Shown one piece after another: positions 58,481-64,000 of a stretch of DNA of 64,000 bases; positions within the stretch are counted from its first letter, which is position 1; the number at the start of each line of letters is the position of its first letter. Location of the stretch: the NCBI RefSeq assembly GCF_023502145.1, contig NZ_JAMFLI010000013.1:1-64000 (forward strand). Direction: 5' to 3'. Position numbers and translations under genes: made by a program. A model generated the notes under the pieces. That model saw only the letters and a list, made by a program, of their open reading frames with translations, was not told the origin of the DNA and made no database searches. The DNA is from Craterilacuibacter sp. RT1T (lineage in GTDB: Bacteria; Pseudomonadota; Gammaproteobacteria; Burkholderiales; Chromobacteriaceae).

Positions 58481-59156
58481 GGGCGAACTGGCGGTCACCG
58501 TCTTGCGCCGTCCGCGTAAAAGCATTGCTTTGCGCATGCGCCATGATGGACTGGAAGTGGTCGCCCATCCGCAAGTGCCGCTGGATTATATTCGCGAGCT
58601 GCTGATCCGGCGCACGGACTGGATACGTCACCATTGGCAGCAACAGCGCACGCTGGCGCAAGCCAAGGCCTTGCAGCCGCAGCATGTGTTTTTGATGGGC
58701 AGGCCGCTGCCCATTGTTTTTTGCGGCGGCACGCGGCAGCGGGTGGTGCTGGCTGAAAGCGAAGCGCAGGTTTACGGTTTGTCCGGCGAGGATCAGCCCG
58801 AACTATTGCGTGCTGCGCTGGCGCGGGCTTTAAGCCGCAAAGCCGCACAGACATATCCGGCCCGTTTGGCGTGGTTTGCGCCAAAGCTTGCCCGGCCGAT
58901 GCAGGGCTGGCAGTTGTCCGGTGCGCGAACCCGATGGGGCTCTTGTACCGCCGGGGGCAAGGTGCGGCTTAACTGGCGCCTGATTCAGGCACCTGACTTT
59001 GTGCTGGATTATGTGATGGCACACGAGCTGGCCCATCTGGCTCATTTGAATCATTCGCCTGCGTTCTGGGCTGAGCTTGCGCGCCTGCTGCCGGCTTGGC
59101 AGGCAGGGCGCGACTGGCTTAAAGAACATGGCAGGCAACTGTTTAGCCTGGGCTGA
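58440..59156 (+). CDS. YgjP-type (M48/DUF45) metallopeptidase
   Basis: A 238-aa predicted zinc metallopeptidase. The C-terminal half has the gluzincin motif [16 protein letters not shown] (HExxH form HELAH) and the family block [22 protein letters not shown]. The N-terminal half is the SprT/YgjP-type cap. ATG 58440 overlaps plsC by 41 bp. Substrate unknown; some relatives are described as DNA-protein crosslink or nucleotide-linked enzymes, which cannot be judged here. Confidence 0.88.
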   Translation: MKSRHALHSLILPEGELAVTVLRRPRKSIALRMRHDGLEVVAHPQVPLDYIRELLIRRTDWIRHHWQQQRTLAQAKALQPQHVFLMGRPLPIVFCGGTRQRVVLAESEAQVYGLSGEDQPELLRAALARALSRKAAQTYPARLAWFAPKLARPMQGWQLSGARTRWGSCTAGGKVRLNWRLIQAPDFVLDYVMAHELAHLAHLNHSPAFWAELARLLPAWQAGRDWLKEHGRQLFSLG

Positions 59157-59181
59157 ATCATTTTCCACTAGGAGAGACATC

Positions 59182-59571
59182 ATGCGTTTACTGCATACCA
59201 TGCTGCGTGTCGGCAACCTTGAGCGTTCGCTGGCGTTTTATCAGGATGTGCTGGGGATGAAATTGCTGCGCCGTAGCGATTACCCGGAAGGGCGTTTTAC
59301 CCTGGCTTTTGTCGGTTATGGTGACGAGGCATCGGACACGGTGCTGGAGCTGACCCATAACTGGGATACGGCATCCTATGCGCTGGGTGATGCTTTCGGT
59401 CATCTGGCGGTCGAAGTGGATGACGCCTATGTTGCCTGCGACGCGGTTCGCGCCAAAGGCGGCAAGGTGGTGCGTGAAGCCGGTCCGATGAAGCATGGCG
59501 TGACCGTTATTGCTTTTGTCGAAGATCCGGATGGTTATAAAATTGAGTTTATCCAGAAGGGTACTCAGTAA
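59182..59571 (+). CDS. gloA: Lactoylglutathione lyase (glyoxalase I)
   Basis: Detoxifies methylglyoxal as its glutathione hemithioacetal. 129 aa VOC-fold protein; metal ligands His5 (MRLLHTM), the Glu in TVLELTHNW, the His in [11 protein letters not shown] and the final Glu in GYKIEFIQ. The absence of the extra loops of zinc-type enzymes suggests the Ni2+/Co2+ class. AGGAGAG precedes ATG 59182. Confidence 0.95.
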   Translation: MRLLHTMLRVGNLERSLAFYQDVLGMKLLRRSDYPEGRFTLAFVGYGDEASDTVLELTHNWDTASYALGDAFGHLAVEVDDAYVACDAVRAKGGKVVREAGPMKHGVTVIAFVEDPDGYKIEFIQKGTQ

Positions 59572-59576
59572 ATAGT

Positions 59577-59597
59577 ACCCGGCCTGATGGGCCGGGT
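59577..59597 (+). terminator. Hairpin between gloA and the antiporter gene
   Basis: ACCCGGCC / GGCCGGGT stem with a short loop but no T-run; may be a weak terminator or mRNA-stabilising hairpin. Confidence 0.45.
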
Positions 59598-59642
59598 TAA
59601 TCGGCAAATCCGGTTTAAGGGTTTGCCACTTTAGGAGACATA

Positions 59643-61040
59643 ATGATTAAAACCTTGCTTACAGCAGCGAGTCTTGCGCTGTTGCCGGCATTGGCGCAGG
59701 CGGCGGATCTGGACGGTTCGACGCTGAGTCTGATTTGGGGGCTGCCGTTTGCCGGCATCTTGCTGTCGATTGCGCTGTTCCCTATTTTTGCCCCGGGTTT
59801 CTGGCATCACCACTTCGGCAAGATTACCGCCATGTGGAGCGTGCTGTTTCTGGTGCCGTTTATTGCCGTCTTCGGTTTCGGCATGGCCTTGTCCGTTGTC
59901 GTGCATGCGATGATTGCCGAGTACATCCCGTTCATTATCCTGCTGTTTGCCCTGTATACGGTGTCGGGCGGGATTCTGATCTGGGGTAATTTGCATGGTT
60001 CGCCCAAGCTCAATACCAGCATTCTGGCTATCGGTACCGTTTTGGCCTCCATTATGGGGACAACCGGTGCGGCGATGCTGCTGATTCGTCCTTTGCTCAA
60101 GGCTAACGATAACCGCAAGAGCAGTGTGCACGTTGTGGTGTTCTTTATCTTCCTGGTGGCCAACGTCGGTGGTGGTTTGACGCCGCTGGGTGATCCGCCG
60201 CTCTTCCTTGGCTTCCTCAAGGGTGTGACCTTTGGCTGGACCTTGCAGCATATGGCCTTGCCGGTATTCCTGACTTCGCTGACGCTGCTGGCAATCTTCT
60301 TTGCCGTTGATAGCTATTTCTTTGCCAAGGAAGGCGTGTTGCCGGTTGATCGCACCAAGGATAGCCCGATCAAGATCCATGGCAAATTCAACTTCCTGTT
60401 GCTGGCCGGCGTTGTGGGCGGGGTATTGCTGTCCGGTTTCTGGAAGCCGGGTATCAGTTTTGATGTGATGGGTACGCATTGGGACCTGCAGAATATCGTC
60501 CGCGATGCGCTGCTGCTGGTTATTGCCGCTGCCTCCCTGTATCTCACGCCTAAACAGATACGTGCCGGAAACGATTTCAACTGGGATCCGATTCTGGAAG
60601 TCGGCAAGCTGTTTGCCGGTATCTTTGTCACCATTGCACCGGTGATTGCCATTCTCAAGGCCGGTACCGAAGGCCATCTGGCACCGCTGGTACATATGGT
60701 GTCGGATAGTTCGGGTGCGCCGATCGATACCATGTATTTCTGGATGACGGGTATTTTGTCCAGCTTCCTGGATAATGCGCCGACCTATCTGGTGTTCTTC
60801 AACCTCGCTCATGGCGATGCACAGACCATGATGGGGCCGATGGCGGATACCTTGCTGGCCATTTCCATGGGTGCGGTCTTTATGGGTGCCAATACCTATA
60901 TCGGTAATGCTCCCAACTTTATGGTCAAGGCCATTGCCGAACAGCGTGGTGTGAAAATGCCTAGCTTCTTCGGTTATATGGGCTGGTCCATCTGCTTCCT
61001 GTTGCCGGTATTTGCCGTATTGACGCTGATATTCTTCTGA
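59643..61040 (+). CDS. Putative Na+/H+ antiporter, CitMHS/NhaD-like ion transporter
   Basis: A 465-aa inner-membrane protein with about 11-12 TM segments and an N-terminal cleavable-looking signal (ALLPALAQA). Ion-transporter superfamily features: FIFLVANVGGGLTPLGDPPLFLGFLKG and a second half with SSFLDNAPTYLVFFNLAHG and GANTYIGNAPNFMVKAIAE, the inverted-repeat hairpin layout. Annotated relatives are called sodium:proton antiporters; the true substrate is unproven. TAGGAGACATA precedes the start. Confidence 0.82.
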   Translation: MIKTLLTAASLALLPALAQAADLDGSTLSLIWGLPFAGILLSIALFPIFAPGFWHHHFGKITAMWSVLFLVPFIAVFGFGMALSVVVHAMIAEYIPFIILLFALYTVSGGILIWGNLHGSPKLNTSILAIGTVLASIMGTTGAAMLLIRPLLKANDNRKSSVHVVVFFIFLVANVGGGLTPLGDPPLFLGFLKGVTFGWTLQHMALPVFLTSLTLLAIFFAVDSYFFAKEGVLPVDRTKDSPIKIHGKFNFLLLAGVVGGVLLSGFWKPGISFDVMGTHWDLQNIVRDALLLVIAAASLYLTPKQIRAGNDFNWDPILEVGKLFAGIFVTIAPVIAILKAGTEGHLAPLVHMVSDSSGAPIDTMYFWMTGILSSFLDNAPTYLVFFNLAHGDAQTMMGPMADTLLAISMGAVFMGANTYIGNAPNFMVKAIAEQRGVKMPSFFGYMGWSICFLLPVFAVLTLIFF

Positions 61041-61097
61041 TGGGAATGATCGGGGTGGGCTTGAGTTTAAGCCTGCCTTGATTAAGGCGTAAAGATT

Positions 61098-61126
61098 GCC
61101 CGGCAGGCTAGCGCTTGTCGGGCTTT
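61098..61126 (+). terminator. Terminator after the antiporter gene
   Basis: GCCCGGCA / TGTCGGGC imperfect stem followed by five T. Confidence 0.6.
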
Positions 61127-61187
61127 TTATCGGTTTGTTTGCTGCGAAGAGTCAATAGAGGAGGAGCGTGCGCAGAATATGGACGAT

Positions 61188-61214
61188 AAAAAAGCCATTG
61201 AGCAAAACTCAATG
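61188..61214 (-). terminator. Terminator of the tRNA-Leu operon
   Basis: On the minus strand CATTGAG / CTCAATG with a TTTTG loop and then six T, 14 bp past the last tRNA. Confidence 0.8.
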
Positions 61215-61228
61215 ACTTAAATATCTGT

Positions 61229-61315
61229 TGGTGCCCAAGAGAAGACTCGAACTTCCACACCCTTGCGGGCGCTAGGACCTGAACCTAGTGCGTCTACCAA
61301 TTCCGCCACCTGGGC
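61229..61315 (-). tRNA. tRNA-Leu(CAG), fourth in the transcript
   Basis: 87 nt on the minus strand. Acceptor GCCCAGG, D-arm GGCGGAATTGGTAGACGC, anticodon stem-loop CTAGG-TTCAGGT-CCTAG (anticodon CAG), long class II variable arm, T-arm GTTCGAGTC, encoded CCA. Identical in sequence to the other three copies. Confidence 0.97.
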
Positions 61316-61363
61316 CTGCCAAATTGTTTACTGCCAGCAATATAAAACAGCTGTTTACTGCGA

Positions 61364-61450
61364 TGGTGCCCAAGAGAAGACTCGAACTTCCACACCCTTG
61401 CGGGCGCTAGGACCTGAACCTAGTGCGTCTACCAATTCCGCCACCTGGGC
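61364..61450 (-). tRNA. tRNA-Leu(CAG), third in the transcript
   Basis: Same 87-nt sequence as the other copies, with encoded CCA. The 48-bp spacer to the next copy on the right differs by about one base from the spacer on the left, indicating a recent 135-bp unit duplication. Confidence 0.97.
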
Positions 61451-61498
61451 CTGCCAAATTGTTTACTGCCAGCAATATAAAACTGCTGTTTACTGCGA

Positions 61499-61585
61499 TG
61501 GTGCCCAAGAGAAGACTCGAACTTCCACACCCTTGCGGGCGCTAGGACCTGAACCTAGTGCGTCTACCAATTCCGCCACCTGGGC
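61499..61585 (-). tRNA. tRNA-Leu(CAG), second in the transcript
   Basis: Same 87-nt class II tRNA with CAG anticodon and encoded CCA. Its 50-bp spacer to the first copy has a different sequence from the other two spacers. Confidence 0.97.
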
Positions 61586-61635
61586 CTGCCAAATTGTTCA
61601 TACTGCAAACTGATAAATCAGCCTGATAAAGCGAC

Positions 61636-61722
61636 TGGTGCCCAAGAGAAGACTCGAACTTCCACACCCTTGCGGGCGCTAGGACCTGAACCTAGTGCGT
61701 CTACCAATTCCGCCACCTGGGC
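61636..61722 (-). tRNA. tRNA-Leu(CAG), first in the transcript
   Basis: Promoter-proximal copy, same 87-nt sequence, about 40 bp downstream of the predicted start of a strong promoter at 61770-61797. Confidence 0.97.
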
Positions 61723-61769
61723 ATCGCTTTACTGTATGATCTGCGCTACATTGCTGTAACGAAGTGCGA

Positions 61770-61797
61770 ATTATATTGACCTAGCCGAGGAAGTCAA
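61770..61797 (-). promoter_or_regulatory. Sigma-70 promoter of the tRNA-Leu operon
   Basis: Minus-strand TTGACT and perfect TATAAT separated by 16 bp. The -35 ends at the first base of the divergent rnr start codon. Confidence 0.85.
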
Positions 61798-64000
61798 TGC
61801 CTGCCACGCAAAAAAAACAAAAAAGCATCCCGTTGCGCTTGCAAGACCCGCATCTGGAACGTGAAAAAGTCAAATACGACAAGCCTTTACCTAGCCGTGA
61901 ATTTATTCTGCAAATTCTGGCCGGGCAGGGTGTTCCCATGTTTCCAGCCGAGCTAATCGGTTTGCTGAATATTACTGAAGAAGAAAAACCCTTTTTCGAA
62001 CGCCGCCTGTTTGCCATGGAGCGTAGCGGAGAAGTCGTTATTAACCGTACGGGTGCGGTTTGTGCCGCGCAAAAACTGGATCTGCTTAAGTGCAAGGTCT
62101 CGGGTCATCGCGATGGCTATGGTTTTGCCATGCCATTGGAGGGAGAGAAGGGTGATCTCTTTCTGAGCGAGCGTGAAATGCATAAGGCCATGCATGGCGA
62201 TATCGTCATGGTGCAGCCTGGTGCGCCGGATCGCCGTGGCCGCCGTGAAGGGCGTATCACCGAGGTGCTGGAGCATGCGGTGAAAACGCTGGTTGCCCGC
62301 GTCTATCTGGATCGTGGCGTATGGACGGCTCGCGCCGAAGATAAACGCATTCGGCTGGATATCCTGATCGAACCCGGTGGCGAAGGTGCTGCCGTGCATG
62401 GTCAGGTTGTCGTGCTGGAGATTACCGAATATCCGCAAGGCTACCGTGCGCCGATTGCCCGGGTGAAGGATGTGCTGGGTAATTATGCCGATCCGGGCAT
62501 GGAAATAGAAATCGCGCTGCGCAAGCACGATTTGCCGCATGTATTTAGCGAGGCCGCTCAGGCGCAAGCCAAGGCCACGCCGAAAAAGGTACGCAAGAAA
62601 GATCAGCAGAAGGGGCGCGAGGATATTCGCGACCTGCCTTTGGTGACGATTGACGGCGAGAGCTCGCGCGACTTCGACGACGCGGTATTTGCCGAAAAGC
62701 GGGGCAAGGGCTATCGCCTGGTCGTTGCGATTGCCGATGTCAGCCATTATGTGCAGCCGGAAGATGCGCTGGATATGGATGCGCTTGAGCGTGGTACTTC
62801 GGTATATTTCCCGCGACGCGTGATACCGATGCTGCCCGAGGCCTTGTCCAATGGCATCTGTTCGCTGAACCCGGATGTCGAGCGCCTGTGTATGGTGTGC
62901 GACATGCAAATCGGCGCCAAGGGCAAGGTGAAGCGCTATCGCTTCTATCCTGCCGTGATGCGCTCGCGGGCGCGACTTACCTATAACCAGGTTTGGGATT
63001 GTCTGCAAAACGGCACGGATCACCCGCAGATGGCGCAGATGCAAACGCTGCATGCCTTGTTCAAGGTATTGCTGGCAGCGCGTGCCAAGCGTGGTGCGAT
63101 CGAGTTTGATACGATTGAAACGCAGATGCTGTTTGATGGCGTTGGCAAGATTGAGCAGATTGTGCCTGTCGTGCGCAACGATGCGCATCGCCTGATCGAA
63201 GAGTGCATGTTGGCAGCCAATGTGTGTGCGGCAGAGTTTTTGCAGGAGAGCGGGCAAAAGTGTCTGTATCGCGTACATGAAGGCCCAACAATTGAAAAAC
63301 TGGAAAATTTGCGTGTTTTCCTGAATGGAGTGGGCCTGTCTTTGGGTGGTGGCGATAAGCCGTCGACCAAGGATTATGCTGAGCTAGCCGAAAAGATTCA
63401 GGATCGGCCGGACGTCGAGGTCTTGCAGACCATGCTGTTGCGCTCCATGCAGCAGGCGGTCTATAGCCCGACCAATGGCGGCCACTTCGGTCTGGCCTAT
63501 AAGGCATACACGCATTTCACTTCGCCTATCCGCCGCTACCCGGACTTGCTGGTACACCGTGCGATCAAGGCGGTGCTGGAAGGGCGTAAGTACAAGCCTT
63601 CGCAGAAATGGACGCAATTGGGTGTGCACTGCTCCACGGTCGAGCGGCGTGCGGATGATGCCAGTCGCGATGTCGAGTCCTGGCTGAAAACCTACTATAT
63701 GCGCGATAAGGTGGGCGAAGTCTTTACCGGCAAGATCGCTGCCGTCACCGGCTTTGGCGTTTTCGTGATGCTGGACGGCGTGCATGTGGAGGGTTTGCTG
63801 CATATCTCGGAGCTGGGTAAGGATTACTTCCATTTCCGCAAAGAGATGCAGGCGATTGTCGGCGAGAAAAGCGGCGTTCAGTACCGCTTGGGCGATGCCA
63901 TGACGGTGCGGGTCGTGCGCGCCGATCTTGAAAGCGCGCAGGTTGACTTTGCATTGGTGCGTGAAACGCCCGAAGCCGAGATCGATAAACCGGCCAAGTC
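61797..64000 (+). CDS. rnr: Exoribonuclease R (RNase R), 5' part; runs off the window
   Basis: 3'-to-5' processive exoribonuclease of structured RNA. From ATG 61797 (MPATQKKQKSIPLRL) the frame stays open for at least 734 codons to the last base. Order: helix-turn-helix-like N-domain (about 35-85), cold-shock domains CSD1/CSD2 (about 90-240; SGHRDGYGFAMPL), RNB catalytic domain with VTIDGESSRDFDDAVF (metal-binding aspartates), TSPIRRYPDLLVHRAI, and S1 domain GKIAAVTGFGVFVMLDGVHVEGLLHIS. The Lys-rich C-terminal tail and stop lie beyond 64000. Divergent from the tRNA array; promoters overlap. Confidence 0.95.
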   Translation, partial: MPATQKKQKSIPLRLQDPHLEREKVKYDKPLPSREFILQILAGQGVPMFPAELIGLLNITEEEKPFFERRLFAMERSGEVVINRTGAVCAAQKLDLLKCKVSGHRDGYGFAMPLEGEKGDLFLSEREMHKAMHGDIVMVQPGAPDRRGRREGRITEVLEHAVKTLVARVYLDRGVWTARAEDKRIRLDILIEPGGEGAAVHGQVVVLEITEYPQGYRAPIARVKDVLGNYADPGMEIEIALRKHDLPHVFSEAAQAQAKATPKKVRKKDQQKGREDIRDLPLVTIDGESSRDFDDAVFAEKRGKGYRLVVAIADVSHYVQPEDALDMDALERGTSVYFPRRVIPMLPEALSNGICSLNPDVERLCMVCDMQIGAKGKVKRYRFYPAVMRSRARLTYNQVWDCLQNGTDHPQMAQMQTLHALFKVLLAARAKRGAIEFDTIETQMLFDGVGKIEQIVPVVRNDAHRLIEECMLAANVCAAEFLQESGQKCLYRVHEGPTIEKLENLRVFLNGVGLSLGGGDKPSTKDYAELAEKIQDRPDVEVLQTMLLRSMQQAVYSPTNGGHFGLAYKAYTHFTSPIRRYPDLLVHRAIKAVLEGRKYKPSQKWTQLGVHCSTVERRADDASRDVESWLKTYYMRDKVGEVFTGKIAAVTGFGVFVMLDGVHVEGLLHISELGKDYFHFRKEMQAIVGEKSGVQYRLGDAMTVRVVRADLESAQVDFALVRETPEAEIDKPAK

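Noticed and set aside
61263-61613. Plus-strand open frame with a 45-residue near-perfect repeat
   Set aside because: The repeat is only the translation of the antisense of tandem tRNA-Leu genes.
61229-61722. Regular repeat array that could suggest a CRISPR
   Set aside because: Repeat units are 87-nt tRNA-Leu genes, and the spacers are related to each other.

Overview
The window reads as chromosome from a Betaproteobacterium, most likely in the Neisseriales (Chromobacteriaceae or relatives). Supporting this are the gene neighbourhoods (glnA / DUF4124 gene / ntrBC, aroE-mtgA, cysB facing an APS-reductase-type cysH with cysI and a DUF934 gene, ribF-ileS-lspA-ispH, glyQ-glyS-gmhB-plsC) and an RmpM-like OmpA protein. 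Species cannot be fixed from the sequence alone. Most of the window is densely packed, moderately GC-rich housekeeping DNA. The exceptions are a short AT-richer gene at the left edge and an accessory island of about 3.4 kb between hemB and kbl.

Layout. 1-965: AT-rich aldo/keto reductase, translationally coupled to a gene cut off by the window. 967-5730: nitrogen control block (ntrC, ntrB, DUF4124 protein, glnA), with a sigma-54 promoter and NtrC sites upstream of glnA. 5807-12650: rhodanese, aroE, mtgA, mgtE, prmC, slyD, a ribosomal oxygenase and a small repeat-rich lipoprotein. 12759-17619: bamC-dapA, an ABC-F ATPase and a FabG-like reductase. 17686-21597: sulfate assimilation. 21837-27847: OmpA-like protein, then ribF-ileS-lspA-ispH. 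27970-29871: htpG, followed by a long imperfect palindromic intergenic element. 30069-38603: aceK, rluE, icd, csp, clpS-clpA and aceA, so isocitrate dehydrogenase, its kinase/phosphatase and isocitrate lyase (the TCA/glyoxylate branch point) lie together. 39035-42872: grpE-dnaK-dnaJ. 43175-46014: AGCS symporter, a small membrane protein and hemB.

Accessory island, 46052-49469. A class C beta-lactamase that looks very like the Enterobacterales ACT/MIR/CMY-2 enzymes lies between two exact 55-bp copies of the hemB terminator region. Beside it is the remnant of a chromosomal integron. An integrase fragment (intI) ends at a pair of REP-like palindromes; next come an attI-like core site with an adjacent perfect hairpin, a first cassette encoding a TIR-like (CAP12/PF10137-type) predicted anti-phage effector, a well-formed attC site, and a second cassette encoding a one-TM protein whose own attC is missing. 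Core-site bookkeeping supports this reading: cassette 1 begins TTAGGC, the exact complement of its attC R'' box GCCTAAC, while the attC R' box carries TTAGAC from cassette 2.

49826-64000: kbl-tdh threonine catabolism, hemG/hemY-type protoporphyrinogen oxidase, glyQ - exported protein - glyS, gmhB, plsC, a YgjP-type metalloprotease, gloA, an ion antiporter, four tandem tRNA-Leu(CAG) genes on the minus strand with promoter and terminator, and the 5' three quarters or more of rnr (RNase R), which runs off the end of the window.
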